A stretch of 64,000 nucleotides of DNA from Thermoleophilia bacterium (GTDB lineage Bacteria > Actinomycetota > Thermoleophilia > Gaiellales > Gaiellaceae). A program made the translations under genes and the position numbers. Below, piece by piece: positions 57,312-64,000 of the stretch. The stretch lies in assembly GCA_020845695.1 (NCBI GenBank), contig JADLFG010000064.1, positions 1-64,000 on the forward strand, in the 5' to 3' direction. How positions within the stretch are numbered: position 1 is the stretch's first letter; each line of letters starts with the position of its first letter. The notes below the pieces were generated by a model. The model saw only the letters and a program-made list of their open reading frames with translations, did not search any database and was not told the origin of the DNA.

Positions 57312-58165
57312 GCCCGGGCGGCCACACGCACCTCTTCATCGGAGGCGTCCACCGCAGCGGCACGACAATGCTCGCGCGTCTGCTCGCGGAGCATCCCGCG
57401 GTGAGCGGGTTCGAGGGCACGGGCGTCCCCGCCGACGAGGGCCAGCACCTCCAGAGCGTCTACCCCGTGGTCAGCGAGGGCCGCCAGGCGGGGCGCTTCG
57501 CCTTCCTGCCGGAGGCGCACCTGACGGAGTCCTCGCCGCTTGTCTCGGCCGACAGCCGCGCCCGCCTGCTCGCCGAGTGGGGGCCGCACTGGGATCTCGG
57601 ACGGCGGGTGCTGCTCGAGAAGTCGCCGCCGAATCTGCTCATGTTCCGGTTCCTGCAAGCGCTCTTTCCCGGCGCGGCCTTCGTGCTCGTCGTCCGCCAC
57701 CCGATCGCCGTCGCCTGCGCGACCCAGAAGTGGAGCGCGCAGAGGCCGCACGAGCTGCTCGCGCACTGGACGCGGGCGCACCGGCTCGCGCTCGCGGACG
57801 TTCCGCACCTGCGGACCGTCGCGATCGTCCGCTACGAGGACCTCGTCGCCGATCTCGACGGGGTGCTCGGCCGCGTCTTCCGCCTCGTCGGGCTCGACGA
57901 CCACGCGCCCGGCCGCCAGGCCGAGGCCGGGGTCAACCCCGACAACTTCGCGGCCGACCGGACACCGCGGGCGGGCGTCAACGACCGCTACTTCGAGCGC
58001 TGGCAGCTTCGCAAGCGCCACCCGGGCAAGCGGGTCTATCTCGCGCTGCTCGAGGCGCGCTACGAGCGCGCGGCGCGCGCGTTCGGCTACGGGCTCAGGC
58101 AGCGCTCGGTAGCGGCTCCCGCCGACCCGCTCGTGGCCCGGCTGCTCGGCGTCCCGGACCGATGA
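57308..58165 (+). CDS. sulfotransferase-family protein 3 (tandem paralog)
   Basis: A 285-residue protein that follows its paralog with a 4-base overlap (TTGA). The PAPS loop FIGGVHRSGTTMLARLLAEHP, LLEKSPPNLLMFRFLQALFP, VVRHPIAVACATQKW, VRYEDLVADLDGVLGRVF and the tail DNFAADRTPRAGVNDRYFE align one to one with the previous gene. Differences cluster after the PAPS loop, where acceptor specificity usually lies. The stop overlaps the flippase ATG, so two sulfotransferases and a flippase are one translation unit. Confidence 0.75.
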   Translation: MSPGGHTHLFIGGVHRSGTTMLARLLAEHPAVSGFEGTGVPADEGQHLQSVYPVVSEGRQAGRFAFLPEAHLTESSPLVSADSRARLLAEWGPHWDLGRRVLLEKSPPNLLMFRFLQALFPGAAFVLVVRHPIAVACATQKWSAQRPHELLAHWTRAHRLALADVPHLRTVAIVRYEDLVADLDGVLGRVFRLVGLDDHAPGRQAEAGVNPDNFAADRTPRAGVNDRYFERWQLRKRHPGKRVYLALLEARYERAARAFGYGLRQRSVAAPADPLVARLLGVPDR

Positions 58166-59661
58166 GCCGCGGCGGGCGCCACCGCGCGCTCATCGGCCAG
58201 TCGCTCACGTACGGCTCCGGGGGGATCCTGGCGCGGCTGGCCGGCTTCTTCCTCGTGCCCGTCTACCTGGCCGCCGCCGGGACCGAGGCGTTCGGGGTCG
58301 CGGAGCTCATGCTGGCAGCCGTCACGGTCGCCGCGATCGTCTTGCGACTCGGGATGGTTGCCTCGATGTCGCGCTTCACGCTTGGCGAGTCCCCGGCCGG
58401 CGACTGGTCGCCCGTGATCCACACCGTGTTCGCGTTCGTGCTCGCCGCCTCGACCGCCGGGGCCGTCGCGGGCGCGCTCCTCCTCGACCGGATCGCCGGC
58501 CTGCTCGACGTCAGCCGCGGCGTCGCGGCTGCGGGCCTGCTCGGGCTCTGGGTGACGATGAACTACGACGTGATCGCGCGGATCTACCGGATCGAGCGTC
58601 GCGCGCGCCGCTGGGTGCAGGTGATGGTGCTGAACGTCGCGCTGACGGCGGTGCTGACCGTGATCCTCGTCGTCTGGCTCGACCAGGGCGCCGTCGGGCT
58701 GCTCGCCGGGAACTTCGCAGCGACCGCGGCGGTCTACGGAGGGCTGCTCGTCGCGCGCCGTCGCACGATCGGCTTCGCGAGCTTCGACTCGCGCCTCCTG
58801 CGCGAGCTCCTGCGCTTCTCGCTGCCGTTGATGCCGGCCAACCTCGCGATCTGGGCGCTGAACCTCGCCGACCGGGTTCAGCTCCAGCGTCTCGCCGGCT
58901 CGGTCGAGCTGGGTCAGTACGCGGCCGCCGGGCGGGTGGCGGCGGCCCTGATGGTGGTCGTCGGCGCCTTCCAGACGGCGTGGGCGCCGTTCGCTCACGC
59001 CGTCCGGGGCGAGGAGGGGGACGAGATCGCGAGGCAGACGTACCGCGAGGTCTTCACGTACTGGTCGATGGTGGCGGGCTGGGGGCTCGTGACGGTCACG
59101 CTGCTGTCGGCCCCGTACATCCTGCTCACGTTTCCCGAGGACGCCCACGACGGCGTGCTGGTCGTCCCGCTGCTCGCGGGCGGGATCCTTCTCTACGGCG
59201 CCTACCTGATCGTGAACGTCGGGGTCACGATCTCGAAGCGCACGCGCGTGACGCCGCTCGTGGCCGGTACGGCCGGCGCCGTCACGGTCGGGCTCAACTT
59301 CTGGTTCATCCCGCACTTCGGTATCGTCGGCGCCGGCATCACGACCGTGATCGGCTACGCGCTCCTGTTCGGGCTCCAGTGGGTGAACTCGCAGCGCAGC
59401 TACCCGGTCGCCTACGAGTGGCTGCGCGTCGCCCGCGTCGCGGTGGTCACGCTCGGGTTCCTCGCCCTCTCGGTCTGGGTGGTGCCGGAGCGGGGCGGCC
59501 TCGGCCTCGGCCTGCGCTTCGCGCTCGTCGCCGCCTACCCGCTCGCGCTGGTCGCGGCCGGGGCGCTGCACCGCGCCGACCTGGCGGAGCTGCGCTCGCT
59601 CGCGAGCCACCGCCGCCGGCTCCGCGCCTCGGCACGGGCGGACGAGGCGGACGACCTCTAG
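58162..59661 (+). CDS. Wzx-like polysaccharide flippase
   Basis: A 499-residue protein with about fourteen helices, of the MOP/PST flippase family. The N-terminus LIGQSLTYGSGGILARLAGFF and FSLPLMPANLAIWALNLADRV are family blocks. It would move an undecaprenyl-linked glycan across the membrane. Because the two sulfotransferases sit in the same coupled unit, sulfation may take place on the lipid-linked glycan before export. The 3' end overlaps the convergent sulfotransferase by 4 bases. Confidence 0.82.
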   Translation: MSRGGRHRALIGQSLTYGSGGILARLAGFFLVPVYLAAAGTEAFGVAELMLAAVTVAAIVLRLGMVASMSRFTLGESPAGDWSPVIHTVFAFVLAASTAGAVAGALLLDRIAGLLDVSRGVAAAGLLGLWVTMNYDVIARIYRIERRARRWVQVMVLNVALTAVLTVILVVWLDQGAVGLLAGNFAATAAVYGGLLVARRRTIGFASFDSRLLRELLRFSLPLMPANLAIWALNLADRVQLQRLAGSVELGQYAAAGRVAAALMVVVGAFQTAWAPFAHAVRGEEGDEIARQTYREVFTYWSMVAGWGLVTVTLLSAPYILLTFPEDAHDGVLVVPLLAGGILLYGAYLIVNVGVTISKRTRVTPLVAGTAGAVTVGLNFWFIPHFGIVGAGITTVIGYALLFGLQWVNSQRSYPVAYEWLRVARVAVVTLGFLALSVWVVPERGGLGLGLRFALVAAYPLALVAAGALHRADLAELRSLASHRRRLRASARADEADDL

Positions 59662-60527
59662 CCGCCGGCCGGCCGCTGCCAGCCGAGCTCCCGGCCGAGG
59701 TACGCCTCGAGCCGCTCGTTCGGCCCGGCGAACACGTGGCGCAGGCGCTCGCGCGTCGCGGGGGCGAGCCGCTCATAGACGGCGCGGTTTCGCGCTGCCG
59801 GCAGCGGCCCCGGGTGGGGGTCGAGACCGAGAAAGGCCGTCACGGCTCCGACCGCCTCGTGCGGCCGCTCGAACAGGTCCTCGCTGCGCAGGACGAGCAG
59901 CCGGTCGCGCGGGAACGAGGCGTGCCAGCGCTCGAGCTGGGGCAGATAAAGGCCGCGGGTCACGTAGGAGTGGTAGCGGTGGGAGTAGCTGTCGTACGCG
60001 GGATCGGCGGCGAGGCGCGCCTCCTCCCCGGCCAGCCTCTCCGCCTCCGCGTCGAGCGCCTCCTCGAACGGGAGCGCCTCGCGCCCGCCCCTGACGGAGA
60101 GCTGGTAGTGGGAGTACGCGCGGTCGACCGGGTCGCGCAGGATCGCGACGAGCGAGGCGTCCGCGAGGGCGCGCGCGACCCGCCCGGGCACGGCCGGATG
60201 GAAGAGGTAGTAGGTCGTCGCCTCGCCGGTGATGACGGGACGAGAGAGCCGGCGCGCCCTCGCCGCGAGCTGGGCGCGAAGCGGAAAGGCGCGGCGGTAG
60301 AAGGAGAGGTCGCCGTGGCGGGGCCGGTCGAAGTGGTGCAGCTCCTTGTGGCTCGGAGCGAGCACCTGCGGGTGCTCGCTGAGGATCTGAAACAGCGACG
60401 TGGAGCCGCACCTCTGTCCGCCGAGGACGAGGAAGTCGGGCAGGGCACGCCAGGTGCGCGTCACGCTGCGCCAGCGCATCGCGGCGCGCCAGCGAACGGT
60501 CCGGGTCGGGTCGCCCGAGGTGGCCAC
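59658..60527 (-). CDS. sulfotransferase 4, heparan-sulfate-type
   Basis: A 289-residue protein of the Sulfotransfer_1 type. The 5'-phosphosulfate loop is VLGGQRCGSTSLFQILSEHP and the 3'-phosphate site is LRDPVDRAYSHYQLSV, with KELHHFDRP and EATTYYLFHP between. This is the layout of heparan N- and O-sulfotransferases and is distinct from the tandem pair. GTG at 60527, 7 bases after TAGACT on the minus strand, suggests a leaderless transcript. It faces the flippase gene tail to tail. Confidence 0.82.
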   Translation of the reverse strand: MATSGDPTRTVRWRAAMRWRSVTRTWRALPDFLVLGGQRCGSTSLFQILSEHPQVLAPSHKELHHFDRPRHGDLSFYRRAFPLRAQLAARARRLSRPVITGEATTYYLFHPAVPGRVARALADASLVAILRDPVDRAYSHYQLSVRGGREALPFEEALDAEAERLAGEEARLAADPAYDSYSHRYHSYVTRGLYLPQLERWHASFPRDRLLVLRSEDLFERPHEAVGAVTAFLGLDPHPGPLPAARNRAVYERLAPATRERLRHVFAGPNERLEAYLGRELGWQRPAGG

Positions 60528-60533
60528 CCGGCC

Positions 60534-60539
60534 AGTCTA
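60534..60539 (-). promoter_or_regulatory. -10 box for a leaderless sulfotransferase 4 transcript
   Basis: On the minus strand TAGACT ends 7 bases before the GTG at 60527. The 104-base divergent gap to 60632 also has TAGCAT on the plus strand (60602-60607), a likely -10 box for the GT2 gene. Confidence 0.5.
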
Positions 60540-60631
60540 GAGCGGCACACAGGCCGGCCCGCCGGGGTCGCGAGCGGCGCCGGGGGCGGTGGGGTGGCTG
60601 CTAGCATCGCTTGCCGAGCGGTGAATCGACC

Positions 60632-61621
60632 ATGACGCAGATCGAGCTCGTGTCTCGTCCCGTCGGCGTCGCCGCCGCCGCGGGCGTTCCCCACGTCTCC
60701 GTTGTCATCCCCGTCTTCGACGAGGAGCGCACCGTCGAGGAGGTCGTGCGGCTCGCGCTGAGCGCGCTCGACACGCTCGGGCGCCCCTACGAGGTGATCG
60801 TGGTCGACGACGGCTCCAGGGACGGCACCTGGGCGATCCTCGAGCGGCTCCACCGGGAGCAGCCGTGCCTGCGCGCTGTCCGGCTCAAGCGCAACGTGGG
60901 CCAGCATCCGGCGATGCACGCGGGCTTTGCGCGCGCGCGCGGCGAGATCCTCGTCACGATGGACGGCGACCTCCAGAACTCGCCGGCCGACCTGCCGAGG
61001 CTCGTCGCCGCCATCGACGCGGGCGCCGACGTCGCGAGCGGGCGCCGGATCGGGCGGGAGGACTCCCGGGGCCGGACGCTGCCCTCCCGGCTGATCAACG
61101 GCATGCTGCGACGGTTCACCGGCGCTGCGATCTCCGACTTCGGCTGCGCCTTCAACGCCTACCGGCGCGAGGCGGTCGAGCCCGTGCTGGCCGCGATCGG
61201 CAAGCAGAAGTTCACGAAGGCGCTCGTGCTCTCGACCGGCGCCAGCGTCGTCGAGGTCGACCTCGAGCACCGTGCCCGTCGCGACCGCTCCCGCTACTCA
61301 CCGCTTCGGCTGACCCGGCTCGCGCTGCACGTGCTGGCCGGGTTCTGGCCCCGGCCGATCCAGATCGCCGGGATCGCCGTCGGCGCCGCCTGCGGTCTCG
61401 CCTGCGTCGGCGTCGTCGCCTGGGGGATAGTCATCTGGGCGCTCAACGGCGACTTCCCCGGCCTGCTCTTCCTCGCCGGGCTCGTCCTCGGCGTACTCGG
61501 GCTCCAGGGCTTCATCCTCGCGCTCGTCGGTGAGTACCTGAACCGGATCCAGCGCGACGTCGAGGGCCGGCCGCTCTACGCGATCGACCGCGAGCTCGGC
61601 GGGGAGGGAGACCGGCCGTGA
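60632..61621 (+). CDS. GT2 polyprenyl-phosphate sugar transferase (ArnC/DPMS-like)
   Basis: A 329-residue protein. The GT-A catalytic domain has VSVVIPVFDEERTVEEVV, VIVVDDGSRDGTW and the metal site MDGDLQNSPADL. Two C-terminal membrane helices (residues about 240-310) anchor it. It makes a polyprenyl-phosphate-linked sugar for use by GT-C enzymes on the outer face. ATG 60632 chosen. It overlaps the next gene by 4 bases. Confidence 0.83.
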   Translation: MTQIELVSRPVGVAAAAGVPHVSVVIPVFDEERTVEEVVRLALSALDTLGRPYEVIVVDDGSRDGTWAILERLHREQPCLRAVRLKRNVGQHPAMHAGFARARGEILVTMDGDLQNSPADLPRLVAAIDAGADVASGRRIGREDSRGRTLPSRLINGMLRRFTGAAISDFGCAFNAYRREAVEPVLAAIGKQKFTKALVLSTGASVVEVDLEHRARRDRSRYSPLRLTRLALHVLAGFWPRPIQIAGIAVGAACGLACVGVVAWGIVIWALNGDFPGLLFLAGLVLGVLGLQGFILALVGEYLNRIQRDVEGRPLYAIDRELGGEGDRP

Positions 61622-62616
61622 GGAAGCGCGTGCTCGTCACCGGCGGCTGCGGCTTCATCCCCTCGAACGTGATCCGCCACCTGCTCGCCCGGACGCCCCA
61701 CGAGGTCGTCTCGCTCGACGCGCTCACGTACGCCGGCAACGCCGACAACCTCGCCGACGTGCTCGGCCACGAGCGGCTCTCGCTCGTCCACGGCGACATC
61801 CGCGACCCGGAGCTCGTCCGCGATGTCGTCGCCGACATCGACGTGATCGTCAACGCGGCGGCCGAGTCGCACGTCGAGAAGTCGATCCTCGAAGGTGCCT
61901 CCGAGTTCGTGACCACGAACGTCGAAGGCACGCAGATTCTGCTCGACGCGGTGCGCGAGAGCCCCGTCGAGCGGTTCGTGCTGATCTCGTCGAGCGAGGT
62001 CTACGGCACCGCGGAGCGCGATCCCATGGACGAGGAGCACCCGCTCAACCCGCGCAGCCCCTACGCGGCCACGAAGGCCGGCGGCGACCGGCTCGCCTAC
62101 GCCTACGCGATCACGTACGAGCTGCCGATCGTGATCCTGCGGCCGTTCAACAACTACGGGCCCTACCAGCATCCCGAGAAGGTGATCCCGCGTTTCATCA
62201 CCCAGGCGCTATCGAATCGGCCTCTGACCATCCACGGGCAGGGACGCGCGAGCCGCGACTGGCTCTACGTGGACGACGACGCGGAGGCGATCGAGGCGGC
62301 GATCGAGGCCGATCTCGACGCCGTCGCCGGCGAGGTGGTCAACGTCGCCACCGGCGTCGACATCTCCGTCGCCGAGATCGCCGAGCTCGTGCTGGCGGGG
62401 CTCGGCAAGCCCGAGTCGCTGAAGGCGCACGTCGACGAGCGACCCGGCCAGGTCGACCGGCACATCGGCTCGACGCGGAAGGCAGAGCGGTTGCTCGGCT
62501 GGCGGGCCCGGACGTCGTTCGAGCGAGGGCTCGAGCGGACGATCGCCTGGTACGTCGACAACCGCTCCTGGTGGGAGCCCGTCCTACGCGCCCAGGCAGA
62601 CGTCTACTCGTCCTAG
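61618..62616 (+). CDS. NAD-dependent nucleotide-sugar dehydratase/epimerase
   Basis: A 332-residue extended SDR enzyme close to dTDP-glucose 4,6-dehydratase. VLVTGGCGFIPSNVIRHLL binds NAD (the usual third Gly of GGxGFIG is Pro here). SSSEVYG, YAATKAGGDRLAYAY (catalytic Tyr and Lys) and RPFNNYGPYQHPEKVIPRFI are present. It prepares a keto sugar for the aminotransferase at the window end. GTG overlaps the GT2 stop. Confidence 0.82.
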   Translation: MRKRVLVTGGCGFIPSNVIRHLLARTPHEVVSLDALTYAGNADNLADVLGHERLSLVHGDIRDPELVRDVVADIDVIVNAAAESHVEKSILEGASEFVTTNVEGTQILLDAVRESPVERFVLISSSEVYGTAERDPMDEEHPLNPRSPYAATKAGGDRLAYAYAITYELPIVILRPFNNYGPYQHPEKVIPRFITQALSNRPLTIHGQGRASRDWLYVDDDAEAIEAAIEADLDAVAGEVVNVATGVDISVAEIAELVLAGLGKPESLKAHVDERPGQVDRHIGSTRKAERLLGWRARTSFERGLERTIAWYVDNRSWWEPVLRAQADVYSS

Positions 62617-63791
62617 GCGCCGGGCCGGCGCAGCTCGGGCTCCTGCGGGCCGCGCGCGGGCGCGGCCTGTTCGTGATCGCCTGCGACCGCGACCCGTCCG
62701 CCCCCGGCTTCGAGTACGCGGACCGGCGCGCGATCGTGTCGGCCGAGGACGAGGAGAGCATCGACCGGCTCGCCCGTGCCGAGCTTCCCGACGGCATCAT
62801 CGCGCCGGGCATCGACTGGCCCGTGGCGATCGCCGCCCGGGTTGCAGCCCGGCTCGGGCTCCGTCACCCGCTCGATCCCGACACGGCCGCGCTCGCCGTC
62901 TCGAAGCTGCGCCAGCGCGAGCGGTTCGCGCTGGAGGGGGTGCCGCAGCCGCGGTACGCGCTCGCCGGCTCCCTCGAGAGCGCCGCCGCCGCGGCGGGCG
63001 AGATCGGCTTTCCCTGCGTCGTCAAGGCCCCCGACCGCCAGGGGCAGCGGGGCCTCTCGCTCGTCTCCTCGCCCGCCGGCCTCCCCCTGGCGATCGAGGA
63101 GGCGCTGCGGGTGTCGCGCTCGCGCCAGTGTCTCGTCGAGGAGCTCGTGCCCGGCCGGGAGGTGACCGTCAGCGGATTCTCGACCGCCGGCCGGTTCGTG
63201 CCGCTGACGGTGACCGACCGGATCGTCGCCGACCCGCCCGCGTTCGGGGTCGCGCTCGCCCACGCCTGGCCCGGGCGCGGAGCGGGCGAGGCCGCGGCCG
63301 CCGCCGCCGCCGCCGCGGCCGCGCTCGGGATCGCGGCCGGGCCGACCTACACGCAAATCGTGCTCGGCCCCGACGGCCCCCGCGTGGTCGAGCTCGCAGC
63401 CCGCCTCGGCGGCGGGCACGACGCCGAGCTGTGTCTCGCCGCCACCGGCGTCGACCTGAACGCGCTCGCGCTGTCGGCGGCGCTCGGCGAGGAGGCGGAG
63501 CCGCCGCAGCCACGGCCGCGTGGCGGCGCCTGCGTGCGCTTCCTCGTGGCCGCCCCCGGAGAGCTGCTCGACGTCGAGGGGCTCGAGCGCGCGCGGGAGA
63601 GCGAGGGCGTGCTGGAGGCACGGAGCTACCGCCGCCCCGGCTGGACGTTCGGTCCGCTCCGGCGCGGCTCCGACCGGGCCGGCTTCGTGCTCTCCACGGG
63701 CCGCTCCCGGGACGAGGCGCTTGCCAGGGCCGGCCGCGCCGCGGAGTACGTACGCTTCGTGACTGCCGATGCAGAGGTCGTCGCCCAGTAG
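62571..63791 (+). CDS. ATP-grasp enzyme (PurK/CarB-like)
   Basis: A 406-residue protein. The preATP-grasp domain has [22 protein letters not shown]-binding blocks are [36 protein letters not shown] and [17 protein letters not shown] run of eleven alanines ([15 protein letters not shown]) lies in a helix. The C-terminal 90 residues form a biotin-carboxylase-C-like domain. The GTG start lies 46 bases inside the upstream gene. It is the second ATP-grasp ligase in the glycan region; the acceptor is unknown. Confidence 0.7.
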   Translation: MGARPTRPGRRLLVLGAGPAQLGLLRAARGRGLFVIACDRDPSAPGFEYADRRAIVSAEDEESIDRLARAELPDGIIAPGIDWPVAIAARVAARLGLRHPLDPDTAALAVSKLRQRERFALEGVPQPRYALAGSLESAAAAAGEIGFPCVVKAPDRQGQRGLSLVSSPAGLPLAIEEALRVSRSRQCLVEELVPGREVTVSGFSTAGRFVPLTVTDRIVADPPAFGVALAHAWPGRGAGEAAAAAAAAAAALGIAAGPTYTQIVLGPDGPRVVELAARLGGGHDAELCLAATGVDLNALALSAALGEEAEPPQPRPRGGACVRFLVAAPGELLDVEGLERARESEGVLEARSYRRPGWTFGPLRRGSDRAGFVLSTGRSRDEALARAGRAAEYVRFVTADAEVVAQ

Positions 63792-64000
63792 CGGTCGCGA
63801 GACGTTCCTCTCGTTCCAGCCGCCGGCGGTCGGAGAGGAGGAGATCGAGGCGGTCGCGGAGGCGCTGCGCTCGGGCTGGCTGACGAGCGGCCCGCGAGCG
63901 GCCGAGCTCGAGCGGCGCTTCGCGGAGCTGACCGGGGCCCGGCATGCGCTCGCGGTCTCGTCGGGCACGGCGGCGCTCCACCTCGCGCTCCTCGCCGCAG
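63769..64000 (+). CDS. DegT/DnrJ/EryC1-family aminotransferase, cut by the window end
   Basis: The first 77 codons are visible: [20 protein letters not shown], then [20 protein letters not shown] and [18 protein letters not shown], which match the N-terminus and cofactor-phosphate loop of sugar-nucleotide aminotransferases. It follows the dehydratase and ATP-grasp genes, with its start inside the latter, and so is probably the amination step of that sugar pathway. Confidence 0.82.
   Translation, partial: MQRSSPSSGRETFLSFQPPAVGEEEIEAVAEALRSGWLTSGPRAAELERRFAELTGARHALAVSSGTAALHLALLAA

Noticed and set aside
63290..63330. Alanine-codon run as a simple-sequence phase-variation tract
   Set aside because: The codons are mixed GCG/GCC and do not form a uniform short repeat likely to slip.
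1..64000. CRISPR arrays, tRNA or rRNA genes, insertion sequences, prophage or toxin-antitoxin pairs
   Set aside because: No repeat-spacer pattern, transposase, integrase or phage motif was found, and the gaps between genes are too short to hold structured RNA genes; I saw no tRNA-like cloverleaf.

Overview
The window is very GC-rich, gene-dense DNA with many GTG starts and 1-8 base gene overlaps. It looks like a deep-branching actinobacterium, perhaps of the class Thermoleophilia. The signs are a UvrD2-type helicase with an HRDC domain, menaquinone made by the futalosine route, and many starts that look leaderless. The class assignment is inference; there is no rRNA gene here. I see no tRNA, rRNA, CRISPR array, insertion sequence or prophage. 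Almost every base is inside a gene and no gap exceeds about 155 bases.

Layout. 131-1935: molybdate-type ABC transporter (modB, modC). 2021-6816: class III aminotransferase, lipid kinase, phosphodiesterase, Pcm repair methyltransferase and a GtrA protein. 6825-9816: two polytopic membrane proteins of glycosyltransferase type. 9779-11343 (minus): YmdB-like phosphoesterase and a LytM-like envelope protein. 11387-16392: ABC exporter pair, hemB, hemL and two small unknown proteins. 16465-26400: a long operon-like run that joins late menaquinone synthesis (ubiD, ubiX, ubiE, polyprenyl synthase, mqnE, mqnA, mqnC) to the complex that oxidises menaquinol (Rieske protein, cytochrome b, cytochrome b C-terminal half fused to cytochrome c). 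It also carries what looks like a decayed haloalkane dehalogenase-like gene. 26416-27140 (minus): CBS and PRC-barrel proteins. 27255-36370: envelope and polysaccharide genes around uvrD2. 36448-40298: DsbA-like protein, LysR regulator, an unknown protein and an MFS exporter.

40322-47037 is the most interesting part. A short FrdA/NadB-like flavoprotein, both subunits of a class I fumarase-type hydratase, phosphosulfolactate synthase (ComA), an Fe-S APS reductase, APS kinase, ATP sulfurylase and a TauE-type exporter follow one another on the plus strand. The first seven are packed with overlaps or one-base gaps. Sat plus APS reductase make sulfite, ComA joins sulfite to PEP, and no sulfite reductase is present here. 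This suggests a sulfonate-making operon in which the flavoprotein and hydratase may act on sulfo-analogues of succinate, fumarate and malate. APS kinase makes PAPS, which the APS reductase should not need. Four sulfotransferase-like genes lie 4-16 kb downstream and could be its users.

47081-64000 is a second surface-polysaccharide region. It has an O-antigen-ligase-like polymerase, a Wzx-like flippase, glycosyltransferases, two ATP-grasp enzymes, a sugar-nucleotide dehydratase, PIG-L deacetylase, peptidoglycan amidase, and a DegT aminotransferase cut by the window end. With the sulfotransferases it points to a sulfated exported glycan.

A pattern that cuts across the window is a T-A-N3-T hexamer (an actinobacterial -10 box) placed so that transcription would start on the start codon of at least 14 genes. 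This implies widespread leaderless mRNAs.
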